Shown in pieces: positions 1 to 8,561 of a stretch of DNA of 64,000 nucleotides; the first letter of the stretch is position 1; each line of letters opens with the position of its first letter. The DNA is from Caulobacter rhizosphaerae. Its GTDB lineage: Bacteria > Pseudomonadota > Alphaproteobacteria > Caulobacterales > Caulobacteraceae. A program made the translations under genes and the position numbers. Below the pieces are notes generated by a model. That model did not search any database. It had not been told where the DNA came from and was given only the letters and a program-made list of their open reading frames with translations. The stretch spans positions 5,510,501 through 5,574,500 of the forward strand of contig NZ_CP048815.1 in the NCBI RefSeq assembly GCF_010977555.1, read 5' to 3'.

Positions 1-543
1 TGGACCGCGCATGAGCGGATCCGTCAGAAGGACCGGACCTCGAACGAGGTTTCCATGATCAACGGGGTCGGCGACCTTGGCTTGGCCCTGCGCTGGTCGC
101 TGAAGAATCCGGCCGGCGACGGCGTCTCGGCAGCCCTGCAGCCCTTCGTCACCGCCCCGACCGGGGCCGAGGGGATCGGCGGCGACGCCTGGCAGGGCGG
201 GGTGATCGTCCCGATCTCCCTGCCGCTGAACGCCGCCTGGTCGCTGGCCCTATCGCCGGAGCTGGACGTTCGGGCCGACGCCGACGGTTCGGGCCGCCAC
301 GCCGGGTTCGGCGGCGCGGTCGGGGTGGGGCGGTCGTTTGGCCCGGTGGCCCTGGGCGTCGAGCTGTGGGCCGATCGCGACGAGGATCCGTCCGGCCACG
401 TCACCTCGGCCAGCTTCGACCTGACGGCGGGCTGGACCCCGGCCTCGGCCAAGGACCTGCAACTGGACGCCTCGGCCTATGTGGGGCTGAACAGCGACAC
501 GCCCGACCTGGAAGTGGCGGTGGGGTTGGCCAAGCGGTTCTAG
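1..543 (+). CDS. Outer-membrane beta-barrel protein, C-terminal part (5' truncated)
   Basis: Frame 1 is open from the first base to the TAG at 541-543, so the gene begins upstream of the window; the ATG at 55 is probably internal. The visible 180 residues alternate polar and hydrophobic strands separated by short Gly/Asp turns and end in a C-terminal phenylalanine (LAKRF), the usual outer-membrane barrel signature. Phrases such as QPFVTAPTG and LSPELDV recall the transporter family first noted beside phenol-degradation genes (Phenol_MetA_deg). That family call is an inference from pattern, and the substrate is unknown. Its stop codon overlaps the stop of the convergent MFS gene by 4 bp (CTAG). 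Confidence 0.55.
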   Translation, partial: WTAHERIRQKDRTSNEVSMINGVGDLGLALRWSLKNPAGDGVSAALQPFVTAPTGAEGIGGDAWQGGVIVPISLPLNAAWSLALSPELDVRADADGSGRHAGFGGAVGVGRSFGPVALGVELWADRDEDPSGHVTSASFDLTAGWTPASAKDLQLDASAYVGLNSDTPDLEVAVGLAKRF

Positions 544-1958
544 GCTTTCCGTCCCGGTTTCCCCTCGATCGTCAGCCAACCGACGATCCCCGCCGCCACG
601 GCCGCCCCGGCGCTGATCCCCATCACCCACGGATAGCCCTGGGGGCCGGGCGCGAAATAGATCAGGCCCAGCACCGCCACCGCCAGCAGGCCGGCCACCC
701 GGGCGACGGCGTTGTTGATCCCCGAGGCGACGCCGGCGTGGCTGGCGGCGACCGCGCTCATCACCGTGTTGGTCAGGGGCGCGACGGCGATGGTCATGCC
801 CAACGCGACGACCAGCAGGCCGGGCAGCACGCCGGTCCAGTAGCCGGCGCCTATCCAGGGCGCGCCCAGCAGACCGAAGCCGACGCCCGCCAGGATCGGA
901 CCGATGGTCAGCATGGGCCGGGCCCCGAACCGGCCCGCCAGCCGGCCCGCCGTCCCCGACAGCGTCCCCATGATCGCCGAGAACGGCAGAAGGGTCGCCC
1001 CGGCTCCGGCGGCCGAATAGCCGTGGCGGGCGATCAGTTCGAACGGCAGGAAGAACAGGGCCCCGGTCAGGCCGAAATAGAGCGCCAGGGTCAGCAGGTT
1101 GGCTCCGCTGAACGTCCTGGAGCGATAGAGGGACAGCGGCATCATCGGGTGTTTCTCGCGGGCCTGGCTGACCACGAAACCCGCCAGCAGGACCGCGCCG
1201 GCCGCCAGGGCGGCCCAGACCACGCCGCTGGTCCAGCCCCGCTGGCCCACGGCGGTCAGACCCCAGGTCAAGGCGCCCAGGCCGGCGGCGGCCAGGGCCG
1301 CGCCGCGCCAGTCAAGCTGCTGGACGTCCGGGTCGCGGCTCTCGCGTACGGCGACCAACGCCAGCCAGACGGTGGCGGCGGCGAGCGGCAGGTTGATCAG
1401 GAAGATCGCCCGCCAGGAGACGTGGTCGACCAGCCAGCCGCCCAGCACCGGGCCGATCGCCGTGGTCACCGCGCCGAACCCAGCCCAGGCGCCGATCGCC
1501 GCCCCACGCTCCTGGTCGTCGAAGGTGGAGCCCAGGATCGCCAGGCTGGCCGGGACCAGCATGGCCGCGGCGATCCCCTGCATCGCGCGGGCGGCGATCA
1601 GCCAGCCGGCGTCCGGAGCCAGGGCGCAGCCCAGAGAAGCTGCGGCGAACAGCGCCACCCCGGCTACGAACACCTTGCGCCGCCCATAGCGGTCGCCGGC
1701 CGAACCGCCGATCAGCACCAGCGCCCCCAGCAGCAGCAGGTAGGCGTTGACGATCCACTGGACCTGGGCCGCGTCGGCCTTTAGCGCGACCCGCATGGCG
1801 GGCAGGGCGACATTGACCACCGAGCCATCGATGAAGGCCATGCTCGAACCCAGCACCGTGGCCGCCAGGGCCAGGCGCTTGCGGGGCGCGGGCGAGTCGG
1901 CGGCGGGTCGGGCGCGGATGGCGCCTTCGTCGCACGGGGGATGCACCGGTCCGGTCAT
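540..1958 (-). CDS. MFS drug exporter, DHA2 (EmrB/QacA-like) family
   Basis: A predicted inner-membrane proton antiporter of about 472 residues with roughly 14 hydrophobic segments, matching the 14-TM DHA2 subfamily. The N-terminus carries the DHA2 signature [18 protein letters not shown] in TM1 and the loop 2-3 motif GDRYGRRK. Motif C in TM5 appears as [10 protein letters not shown]. The start chosen is the ATG at 1956-1958; 30 further upstream codons are open but Arg/Gly-rich and unlike a membrane-protein N-terminus. It probably exports hydrophobic drugs or metabolites; the substrate cannot be read from sequence. No TetR or MarR regulator lies beside it. Next upstream on the same strand is rarD, 49 bp away. 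Confidence 0.88.
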   Translation of the reverse strand: MTGPVHPPCDEGAIRARPAADSPAPRKRLALAATVLGSSMAFIDGSVVNVALPAMRVALKADAAQVQWIVNAYLLLLGALVLIGGSAGDRYGRRKVFVAGVALFAAASLGCALAPDAGWLIAARAMQGIAAAMLVPASLAILGSTFDDQERGAAIGAWAGFGAVTTAIGPVLGGWLVDHVSWRAIFLINLPLAAATVWLALVAVRESRDPDVQQLDWRGAALAAAGLGALTWGLTAVGQRGWTSGVVWAALAAGAVLLAGFVVSQAREKHPMMPLSLYRSRTFSGANLLTLALYFGLTGALFFLPFELIARHGYSAAGAGATLLPFSAIMGTLSGTAGRLAGRFGARPMLTIGPILAGVGFGLLGAPWIGAGYWTGVLPGLLVVALGMTIAVAPLTNTVMSAVAASHAGVASGINNAVARVAGLLAVAVLGLIYFAPGPQGYPWVMGISAGAAVAAGIVGWLTIEGKPGRKA

Positions 1959-2007
1959 GGGGCGGAGGCTACGACGGGTCTCCCCGCCGCGCCACCTGTC
2001 CCGAAGG

Positions 2008-2919
2008 CTAGGCCCTGCCCACCGTCCGGGCCCGCTTCCACGCCCCATAGGCGAACACCGCCACGCCCAGCCAGATGAACACGAACGACAGGGCCCGCAT
2101 CGGAGTGAACGCCTCGCCCAGCAGCACGCCGATCAGGAACTGCAGGGTCGGGGCGATGAACTGCAGGAAGCCCATGGCGCTGAGCGGCATGCGGCGGGCC
2201 GACCAGGCGAACAGGACCAGGGGCACGACCGTCGCCGGGCCGGCCAGCAACAGCAGGATGGTGACCCCCGCGCCCGTGGCGAAGTGGCCGGCGCCCGTGG
2301 CCTGAAGATGCAGCACATAGAGCAGCCCGGGCACGGCCAGGTAGACGCATTCGATGAACAGGCCGGTCTGGGCGTCGGCCTTCACCTGCTTGCGCAGGAT
2401 GGCGTAGAGGCAAAAGCTCAGCGCCACGCCCAGCGAGATGATCGGCAGGTGGCCCAGGGCGGCGGTCTGGATCGCCACGCCGATCACCGCCAGGCCGATG
2501 GCGATCGCCCCCTCGCGGCTGATCCGCTCGCGGAACAGCAGGGCCCCGGCCGCCATGTTCATCAGCGGGTTGATGTAGTAGCCGAGGCTGGCCTCGATCA
2601 CGTGGTTGGCGGTGACCGCGAACACGTAGATCGACCAGTTGATGAAGATCGCCGCCGTGCTCAGGGCCAGGATCCCCAGGGTGCGCGGTTGGCGCAGCAC
2701 GGCCGCCACCTGACCGCCCTGACGGGCCATCAGCACAGCGAAGAACGCCCAGGGGGCGGCCCACAAGGTGCGGTGGGCGACCATCTCCCACGCGCCGACG
2801 CCCAGCCCCGACAGCAGGTGGAAATACAGCGGCAGGACGCCCCACAGCAGGTAGCAGCCCACCCCGGCGATCAGCGCTGTCCGGGCTTCGTCCGGGCTCT
2901 TGGTCGTGTCCGCCGACAT
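2008..2919 (-). CDS. rarD: RarD, EamA-family permease
   Basis: A 303-residue inner-membrane protein with about ten hydrophobic helices arranged as two EamA-type repeats. The opening [15 protein letters not shown] and the segment [20 protein letters not shown] are typical of RarD (chloramphenicol-sensitive protein), as are [11 protein letters not shown] and [16 protein letters not shown]. RarD belongs to the drug/metabolite transporter superfamily; its real substrate is not established. The start is the ATG at 2917-2919. It lies downstream of asd on the same strand, but a good terminator sits between them, so it is likely transcribed separately. Confidence 0.92.
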   Translation of the reverse strand: MSADTTKSPDEARTALIAGVGCYLLWGVLPLYFHLLSGLGVGAWEMVAHRTLWAAPWAFFAVLMARQGGQVAAVLRQPRTLGILALSTAAIFINWSIYVFAVTANHVIEASLGYYINPLMNMAAGALLFRERISREGAIAIGLAVIGVAIQTAALGHLPIISLGVALSFCLYAILRKQVKADAQTGLFIECVYLAVPGLLYVLHLQATGAGHFATGAGVTILLLLAGPATVVPLVLFAWSARRMPLSAMGFLQFIAPTLQFLIGVLLGEAFTPMRALSFVFIWLGVAVFAYGAWKRARTVGRA

Positions 2920-2944
2920 GGCGTCGTTCCTCGAATCGCAAATG

Positions 2945-2979
2945 AAAAGGGCCCCCGGAACCTTAAGTCCCGGGAGCCC
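2945..2979 (-). terminator. Rho-independent terminator of asd
   Basis: Read on the minus strand, 2979-2970 and 2958-2949 form a 10-bp GC-rich stem with one mismatch and an 11-nt loop, followed by CTTTTC. It lies 36 bp past the asd stop codon and before the rarD start. Confidence 0.75.
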
Positions 2980-3014
2980 CTGAGATCGTCCACCCGCTTG
3001 TTGCGGAGGGCGGC

Positions 3015-4043
3015 TTAGGCCGGGAGTTTCTGCTTGATGAGACCCTTCTCATGCAGCAGCTGCGCGATCTGCACGGCGTTCAGCGCCGCGCCCTTGCGCA
3101 GGTTATCGGCCACGCACCAGAGGGCGATGCCGTTTTCCACGGTCGGATCGGTGCGGATGCGCGAGACATAGACCGGGAACTCGCCAGCGCTTTCCTTCGG
3201 CGTCATGTAGCCGCCGTCCTCCCGCTTATCGACCACCTGCACGCCGTCGGCGTCACGCAGGATCTCGCGCACGTCGTCCTCGTCCAGCGGGGTCTCGAAC
3301 TCGATGTTGACGGCCTCGGCGTGGCCGACCATCACCGGCACCCGCACGCAGGTGGCGGTCAGCTTGATCGACGGATCCAGGATCTTCTTGGTCTCCATCA
3401 TCATCTTCCACTCTTCCTTAGTGAAGCCGTCTTCCATGAAGACGTCGATGTGGGGGATGACGTTGAAGGCGATCTGCTTAGTGAACTTCTTGGGGGCCGG
3501 GGCGCCCAGGACGAACACGCCCTTGGTCTGTTCCCACAGCTCGTCCATGCCTTCCTTGCCCGCGCCCGAGACCGACTGGTAGGTCGAGACGACCACCCGC
3601 TTGATCTTGGCTTCGGCGTGCAGGGGCGCCAGCACCACCACCAGCTGGGCCGTGGAGCAGTTGGGGTTGGCGATGATGTTCTTGGGCAGCTTGTCGACGG
3701 CGTCCGGGTTCACTTCCGGCACCACCAGCGGCACGTCCGGGTCCATCCGGAAGTGGCTGGAATTGTCGATGACGATCGCCCCCGCGGCGCCGATCTTCTC
3801 GCCCCAGGCCTTGGAGATGGCGCCGCCGGCGCTCATCAGCACAATGTCGACCTTGGAGAAATCGAACTGCTCCAGGTCCTCGCAGTGCAGGGTCTGGCTG
3901 CCGAACGAGACTTCCACGCCGATGGATTTGCGCGAGGCGATGGCATGCATCTTGTCCACGGGGAATTTCACTTCCTCGAGGATATTGAACATCTCACGGC
4001 CCACATTGCCCGTGGCGCCGACCACCGCGACCCGGTAACCCAT
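3015..4043 (-). CDS. asd: Aspartate-semialdehyde dehydrogenase
   Basis: Catalyses NADPH-dependent reduction of aspartyl-4-phosphate to aspartate semialdehyde, the branch point to lysine/diaminopimelate, threonine and methionine. The 342-residue protein has the N-terminal Rossmann motif VVGATGNVGREM (residues 7-18), the catalytic cysteine in NPNCSTAQ (Cys129), the loop YQSVSGAGKEGMDEL, and a substrate-binding segment with VRVPVMVGHAEAV. Length is normal for the family. The ATG at 4041-4043 is preferred because upstream in-frame codons run into non-conserved sequence. It is a single-gene unit bounded by a terminator downstream. Confidence 0.97.
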   Translation of the reverse strand: MGYRVAVVGATGNVGREMFNILEEVKFPVDKMHAIASRKSIGVEVSFGSQTLHCEDLEQFDFSKVDIVLMSAGGAISKAWGEKIGAAGAIVIDNSSHFRMDPDVPLVVPEVNPDAVDKLPKNIIANPNCSTAQLVVVLAPLHAEAKIKRVVVSTYQSVSGAGKEGMDELWEQTKGVFVLGAPAPKKFTKQIAFNVIPHIDVFMEDGFTKEEWKMMMETKKILDPSIKLTATCVRVPVMVGHAEAVNIEFETPLDEDDVREILRDADGVQVVDKREDGGYMTPKESAGEFPVYVSRIRTDPTVENGIALWCVADNLRKGAALNAVQIAQLLHEKGLIKQKLPA

Positions 4044-4200
4044 CGCAGCCTCCAATTTGATTGCTTTCCCGCCTGCAGCAGCGGGAGCGGACCCGTTACG
4101 CCCCGCAAGCCGCGGAAGCAAGAACAGGCTTTCTAATGCGACGCTTAGCACGAGGCGTCCGGGGCAGTTTTGACCCAGCCTGGACGAAATCTGCCGCGGC

Positions 4201-4232
4201 CCTGTAAGTCGGCGCCCCTGTAAGTCGGCGCC
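4201..4232. repeat. Perfect 16-bp tandem duplication
   Basis: The 16-mer beginning CCTGTAAGTCGG occurs twice head to tail (4201-4216 and 4217-4232), directly beside the stop of the next gene at 4235. It lies between the asd start and the end of the secreted-protein gene. Slippage is the simplest origin. Confidence 0.8.
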
Positions 4233-4234
4233 CC

Positions 4235-4753
4235 TTACGAGCGCCGCCGATAGGTGAAATCGAAGTTCGGCGTCCAGGTGCGGCCCTCGTCTGACGAAGT
4301 CTCGCCGAACTGCCGCACCGATCCGTCGGCGGCCGGCGTGTAGGTCATCCGGGTCAGGGTCGAGACGCCCGGCTGGAGGATGCCGGTCCAGCCGCCGGTC
4401 AGCACCATCGCCTTGCCGTCCCAGCCGCCCTTGAAGTCGACGCGCTCGCCGCCGCCGCCGACCCACGTCTGGCGCCAGCCGTCCGGCCCGCCGACATACG
4501 AGTTGAGGCTGCCGCCGGCCGCGCCCTTCAGCGGCGCCCAGTTTTCGCGGATGGCGCAGCCGCCATAGAGGTTCTCGATCAGACTACGAGCGACCACTTG
4601 GCTTTTGCCGGTGGGGCTGACCTCCCAATCGCCGACCCAGAAATCGAACTGCCGATGTTCCGGCGAGGCGCAGGGCGCCGGCTGGGGGACGGTCTGAGCG
4701 TGGGCCGCCAGGGGAGAGAGCGCGAGGATCAGGGCAAAGGGCAGGGCTTGCAT
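4235..4753 (-). CDS. Secreted hypothetical protein (172 aa)
   Basis: Not recognised with certainty. The protein starts with a clear Sec signal peptide (MQALPFALILALSPLAAHAQ, cleavage expected after AHA) and is therefore periplasmic or exported. The mature part begins with CASPEHRQFDFWVGDWEV, a pattern common in small secreted proteins of Caulobacter and sphingomonads that are annotated hypothetical or DUF1579-like. It continues as Gly/Trp-rich beta strands (GWRQTWVGGGGERVDFKGGW), suggesting a small lipocalin-like barrel. The start is the ATG at 4751-4753, which places the signal peptide at the N-terminus; an ATG 8 codons upstream is less good. The gene ends immediately beside the 16-bp tandem repeat. 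Confidence 0.75.
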   Translation of the reverse strand: MQALPFALILALSPLAAHAQTVPQPAPCASPEHRQFDFWVGDWEVSPTGKSQVVARSLIENLYGGCAIRENWAPLKGAAGGSLNSYVGGPDGWRQTWVGGGGERVDFKGGWDGKAMVLTGGWTGILQPGVSTLTRMTYTPAADGSVRQFGETSSDEGRTWTPNFDFTYRRRS

Positions 4754-4800
4754 GGCGTCGCTCCGAAGCTGGGCCAAGCTTAGCCCTTCCTTCCGCGTTG

Positions 4801-5703
4801 TCAGCCGGCATCCATCCGCCGCGCCTTCACGAAGTCCACGAACGCCCGTAGCGGCGCGGGCATGTGGCGGCGGCTGGGATAGTAGAGATATGGCCCGCTG
4901 AACGGCGGCAGCCAGTCGTCGAGCACGGTCTCCAGCTTGCCCGCCGCGATGCTGTCGGCGCAGAAGGCCTCGAAGGTGGCCAGCAGGCCAAGCCCCGCCT
5001 CGGCGGCCGCCAGCTCCAGCTCGCCGCTGTTGGTGACCAGCGGGCCCTCGGGCTGGACGCGGACGACCTCGCCGTCCTTCTCGAACTCCCAGGCGTAGCT
5101 GGACCCGCTGGGGAAGCGATGGCGGATGCAGGGGTGGCCCAGCACCTCGCGCGGATGGGTGGGCCGGCCGTGCTTCTCGAAATAGGCGGGTGAACCGACG
5201 ACCACGAAGCGCTGCGGCCCGGCCAGAGGCACGGCGATCATGTCCTTCTCCAGCCGCTCGTCATAGCGCGCCCCCGCGTCGAAGCCGGCCGCCAGCACGT
5301 CGACGAAGGCCTCCTCGACGCTGACCTCGACCCGGATACCGGGATGGGCGGCCAGGAACCGGGGGATCAGGTCGGGGAGGACGATCCGCGACACCGCCCC
5401 CGGCACGTTCAGCTTCAGGACGCCGATCGGGCTGTCGCGGAAGGCGTTGACCTCGTCCAGGGCCAGGCTGACGTCGGCGAGCGCCGGGGTCAGGCGGGCC
5501 AGCAGCCGCTCGCCGGCCTCGGTCGGCGTGACGCTGCGGGTGGTGCGGTTCAGTAGCCGCACGCCCAGGGCGGCCTCCAGCCGCCGCACGGTCTCGGACA
5601 GCGACGAGGCCGAGACCCCGCGCGAGGCCGCCGCGCCCCGGAAGCTCCTGGCGCGGGCCACGGCGGTGAAGGCGTCGAGATCGGCCAGGTCAGGCTGGGC
5701 CAT
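4801..5703 (-). CDS. LysR-family transcriptional regulator
   Basis: A 300-residue LTTR. Residues 1-62 form the winged helix-turn-helix (LDAFTAVARARSFRGAAAS, then LLNRTTRSVTPTEAG), and residues from about 90 form the periplasmic-binding-protein-like effector domain (VLKLNVPGAVSRIVLPDL). The sequence resembles the large AaeR/DmlR-like group common in proteobacteria; effector and targets are unknown. The ATG at 5701-5703 was chosen because the HTH starts 10 residues later as usual; the long upstream extension is not LTTR-like. It is divergent from cfa across 217 bp, so autoregulation or control of cfa is possible but not shown. Confidence 0.92.
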   Translation of the reverse strand: MAQPDLADLDAFTAVARARSFRGAAASRGVSASSLSETVRRLEAALGVRLLNRTTRSVTPTEAGERLLARLTPALADVSLALDEVNAFRDSPIGVLKLNVPGAVSRIVLPDLIPRFLAAHPGIRVEVSVEEAFVDVLAAGFDAGARYDERLEKDMIAVPLAGPQRFVVVGSPAYFEKHGRPTHPREVLGHPCIRHRFPSGSSYAWEFEKDGEVVRVQPEGPLVTNSGELELAAAEAGLGLLATFEAFCADSIAAGKLETVLDDWLPPFSGPYLYYPSRRHMPAPLRAFVDFVKARRMDAG

Positions 5704-5920
5704 TGTGCGACTTTCCGAACGACGGATGCAGCGAAGGGCGGATTTATCGCACGCGAGGCGACACTGCCTAGCACCCAGCTGGGGGTCGCGCGCGACGCCA
5801 AGACCCCGGACGGTCCGCCTCAAGGGCGCCGCCAACTGGTTGGCGCGCGTCGTTTTGCAAGGGGAGGCGGACGAAAATTTCCGTCTTTTCTCCGGCGGCG
5901 CTCGCGCTAGGGTCGCCGCC

Positions 5921-7108
5921 ATGATCGAAGCGCTGCTGAACAAGATGGTCAAGGTCGGCGACCTGACCGTCCACCTTCCCGACGGCTCGGTGAAGAAGGC
6001 CGGCGACGGCTCGGGCCCGCCCGTGACCATGCGGGTCAACGGCCGCGGCCTGCGCCGCCTGGTGGCCAATCCCAGCCTGGGCCTGGGCGAGGCCTACATG
6101 GAGGGCGACCTGAAGATCGAGCGGGGGAGCCTCTGGGACCTGCTGGAGATCGTCGGCCGGAGCGGCGGGCGCACGCCCAAGCGCGGCACGCCCCTGACCC
6201 GGGCCAGGAAGGCCGTCAAGCGCACGGTGCAGTCGGTCAATGACCGTCTCGCCTCGCGCCGCAACGTCGCCCACCACTACGACGTGGGCAACGAACTCTA
6301 TAAGCGCTTCCTCGACGCCGACATGCAGTACAGCTGCGCCTATTTCGCCCGGCCGGACATGACCCTGGAGGAGGCCCAGGCCGCCAAGAAGGCCCATATC
6401 GGCGCCAAGCTGAACATCACCCCGGGCATGAAGGTGCTGGACATCGGCTCCGGCTGGGGCGGCATGTCCCTGACCCTGGCGGCCGACCACGGAGCGCGGA
6501 TGACCGGCGTCACCCTGTCGACAGAGCAGCTGGCCCTGGCGAAGGCGCGCGCCGAGAAGGCCGGCCTGTCTGACCGGGTCGAGTTCCGGCTGACCGACTA
6601 TCGCGACCTGGACGAGACCTTCGACCGCATCGTCTCGGTCGGCATGCTGGAGCATGTCGGCGCGCCGAACTTCCGGACCTATTTCGAGACCGTCAAGCGA
6701 CTGCTGGCCGACGACGGCAGCGCGGTGATCCACGCGATCGGCCGCATGAGCGGACCGGGCGCGACCAACGCCTTCACGGCCAAGTACATTTTCCCGGGCG
6801 GCTACATCCCGGGCCTGTCGGAGATCGTCAAGGCCGTCGAGGCGGCCGGCCTGTGGATCACCGACATCGAGATCCTGCGCCTGCACTACGCCGAGACCTG
6901 CAAGCACTGGCGGATGCGCTTCCTGGCCGATCCCGACATCCCCGTCATGTTCGACGAGCGGTTCCGGCGGATGTGGGAGTTCTATCTGTGCGGGGCCGAG
7001 CTGGGCTTCCGCTATGGCGGCCACATGGTCTTCCAGATTCAGGTCGCCAAGAAGGTGGGCGCCCTGCCGATCACCCGGGACTACATGTTCGAGGGCGAGC
7101 GGGGCTGA
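5921..7108 (+). CDS. cfa: Cyclopropane-fatty-acyl-phospholipid synthase
   Basis: Transfers a methylene group from S-adenosylmethionine to the double bond of unsaturated acyl chains in membrane phospholipids. The 395-residue protein has an N-terminal lipid-binding domain (VTMRVNGRGLRRLVANPSLGLGEAYMEGD as its core), the family segment NVAHHYDVGNELYKRFLD near 115-132, Cys139 in MQYSCAYF, the SAM motif VLDIGSGWGG (172-181), and GMLEHVG downstream. Length and motif order match bacterial Cfa. The ATG at 5921 is chosen because it gives the conserved N-terminus; upstream in-frame codons overlap the divergent LysR gene. Confidence 0.95.
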   Translation: MIEALLNKMVKVGDLTVHLPDGSVKKAGDGSGPPVTMRVNGRGLRRLVANPSLGLGEAYMEGDLKIERGSLWDLLEIVGRSGGRTPKRGTPLTRARKAVKRTVQSVNDRLASRRNVAHHYDVGNELYKRFLDADMQYSCAYFARPDMTLEEAQAAKKAHIGAKLNITPGMKVLDIGSGWGGMSLTLAADHGARMTGVTLSTEQLALAKARAEKAGLSDRVEFRLTDYRDLDETFDRIVSVGMLEHVGAPNFRTYFETVKRLLADDGSAVIHAIGRMSGPGATNAFTAKYIFPGGYIPGLSEIVKAVEAAGLWITDIEILRLHYAETCKHWRMRFLADPDIPVMFDERFRRMWEFYLCGAELGFRYGGHMVFQIQVAKKVGALPITRDYMFEGERG

Positions 7109-7175
7109 GTCCCCTACGCACGGCCGCCGGTCCCGTGTTAGCAATGCGTCCCTCAAGTTCGGGATCACCGTCTTC

Positions 7176-7604
7176 ATGCCGCCTCAGCTTCAGTCGCCCG
7201 AGATCCAGGCCTTCGCCAGCGGCCTGCCGCTGACCCTGCTGCACGCCGCCATCACCCTGGTGATGCTGGTCATCGGCACGGCGCTCTACGCCCTGCTGAC
7301 CCCCCACAGGGAGATCAAGCTGATCCGCGAGGGCAACGCCGCCGCCGCCCTGTCTCTGGGCGGGGTGATGGTCGGCCTGGCCATCCCGCTGGCCACCTCG
7401 CTGAAGGCCTCGGTGTCGCCGCTGGAGATCGTGCTGTGGGGCGTCTCGACGATCGCCGTGCAACTGCTGGTCTTCCGCGTCACGGACATGCTGCTCAAGG
7501 GCCTGCCCGAGCGGATCAACGAGGGCGAGGTCGCCGCCGCCGCCCTGCTGGTCGGGGCCAAGCTGGCCACGGCCCTGATCCTGGCCGCCGCGGTCGCCGG
7601 CTGA
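7176..7604 (+). CDS. DUF350 membrane protein
   Basis: A 142-residue integral membrane protein with four hydrophobic segments arranged as two repeats, as in the DUF350 (YjfL) family. Clues are the first helix LLHAAITLVMLVIGTALYALL, the conserved loop IREGNAAAALSLGGVMVGLAIPLA, and the second pair with LINE-like ERINEGEVAAAALLVG. The repeated 'EGN/EGE-AAA' element is the family hallmark. Function is unknown. The ATG at 7176 is chosen because upstream frame is antisense-like and carries no membrane signal. The next gene starts 24 bp downstream on the same strand, so the two are probably cotranscribed. Confidence 0.85.
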   Translation: MPPQLQSPEIQAFASGLPLTLLHAAITLVMLVIGTALYALLTPHREIKLIREGNAAAALSLGGVMVGLAIPLATSLKASVSPLEIVLWGVSTIAVQLLVFRVTDMLLKGLPERINEGEVAAAALLVGAKLATALILAAAVAG

Positions 7605-7628
7605 CGGCCGGGCGAGCGGGGGCGTACC

Positions 7629-8468
7629 GTGCATTTCCCGAAACTTCCGGACTGGCTGATCTACGGGGCGGTGGTGGCCGCCCTGGTGGTCGTGGCCGTC
7701 GGCCGGCAGGAGCGCTCGGACGCCCCCGCCCCGCCGCCCCCCGTGCCCGGCGGCGAGGGCCTGCCGCTGGGCCCCGCCTCGCCGTTCGATCCTTCGGTGG
7801 TCGTCCAGGTGCCCGAGAAGGGCCAGCCCGGCAGCGGCACGGCCTTCTCGGTCGACGACGGCGGCTCGTGGCTGACCGCCCGGCACGTGGTCGACGGCTG
7901 CCGCGAGGCGGCGATCGTCGTGGCGGACGGCCGGGGCGTGGCGGCCCGCATCACGCTGGACCCCTCCGGCGACGCCGCCATCCTGACCACCGAGGGCGGC
8001 GCGCCCGCCGTGCCCCTGCGCGGCCTGGCCGAGCCGCCTCGGCGGGGCGAACGGGCCTATCATCCCGGCTTCCCGCAGGGCCATCCGGGCGAGGTCACCT
8101 CGCGCCTGCTGGGCCGCGAGAACCTGGTCATCCGCGGGCGCGGGGCCCGGGTCGAGCCGGTGCTGGTCTGGGCCGAGGTCGGCCGCACCGACAATCTGAA
8201 AGGCACGCTGTCCGGCCTGTCGGGCGCCCCGGCCCTGGACAGCGCCGGGCGGGTGATCGGGGTGACGGTGGCGGAGTCGCCGCGCCGCGGCCGGATCTAC
8301 ACGACCGCCCAGGAGACGGTGGACGACCTGCTCAAGCAGAGCCGCCGCCGCCCGTCCGGTTTCGCCCTGGGCGAGGCGATCACCACCGAGAACTACGGCC
8401 GCGTCGCCGACGGCCTGCGCCGCGACCTGCGCGTGGCCCAGGTGGTGTGCCTGAAGAGCGAGATCTAA
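7629..8468 (+). CDS. Membrane-anchored trypsin-like serine protease
   Basis: A 279-residue protein starting at GTG 7629. Residues 10-25 form a single N-terminal membrane anchor, followed by a Pro-rich linker (PAPPPPVPGG) and an S1-type protease fold. A full catalytic triad can be proposed: His86 in LTARHVVDGC, Asp115 in GDAAIL, Ser198 in GLSGAPAL (GxSGxP). There is no PDZ domain, so it is shorter than DegP/HtrA. The active domain should face the periplasm. Substrate is unknown. The gene is 24 bp downstream of the DUF350 gene, suggesting a two-gene unit, and ends just before a large palindromic repeat that separates it from the convergent ampG-like gene. Confidence 0.85.
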   Translation: MHFPKLPDWLIYGAVVAALVVVAVGRQERSDAPAPPPPVPGGEGLPLGPASPFDPSVVVQVPEKGQPGSGTAFSVDDGGSWLTARHVVDGCREAAIVVADGRGVAARITLDPSGDAAILTTEGGAPAVPLRGLAEPPRRGERAYHPGFPQGHPGEVTSRLLGRENLVIRGRGARVEPVLVWAEVGRTDNLKGTLSGLSGAPALDSAGRVIGVTVAESPRRGRIYTTAQETVDDLLKQSRRRPSGFALGEAITTENYGRVADGLRRDLRVAQVVCLKSEI

Positions 8469-8472
8469 GGCC

Positions 8473-8551
8473 GGGGACATGCCCTTGCGGCGTGTCCCCA
8501 TTTTCAGGCGCGGCGCCAGCCCTTGGGGACACGCCGCAAGGGCGTGTCCCC
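8473..8551. repeat. REP/BIME-like double palindrome
   Basis: Two 27-nt arms (8473-8499 and 8525-8551) are inverted copies with a single mismatch, separated by 25 nt. Each arm is itself a hairpin: 11 nt starting GGGGACA pair with 11 nt ending TGTCCCC around a 5-nt loop. The element can therefore fold as one long stem or as two hairpins. It fills the space between convergent genes, where REP-type elements are usually found, and may also terminate transcription from both sides. Confidence 0.88.
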
Positions 8552-8561
8552 TGCCGAGAAC

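Noticed and set aside
5447..5920. N-terminal extension of cfa by about 158 codons
   Set aside because: The extension is antisense to the LysR gene, is Arg/Ser-rich, and lacks similarity to Cfa; the ATG at 5921 gives the normal N-terminus.
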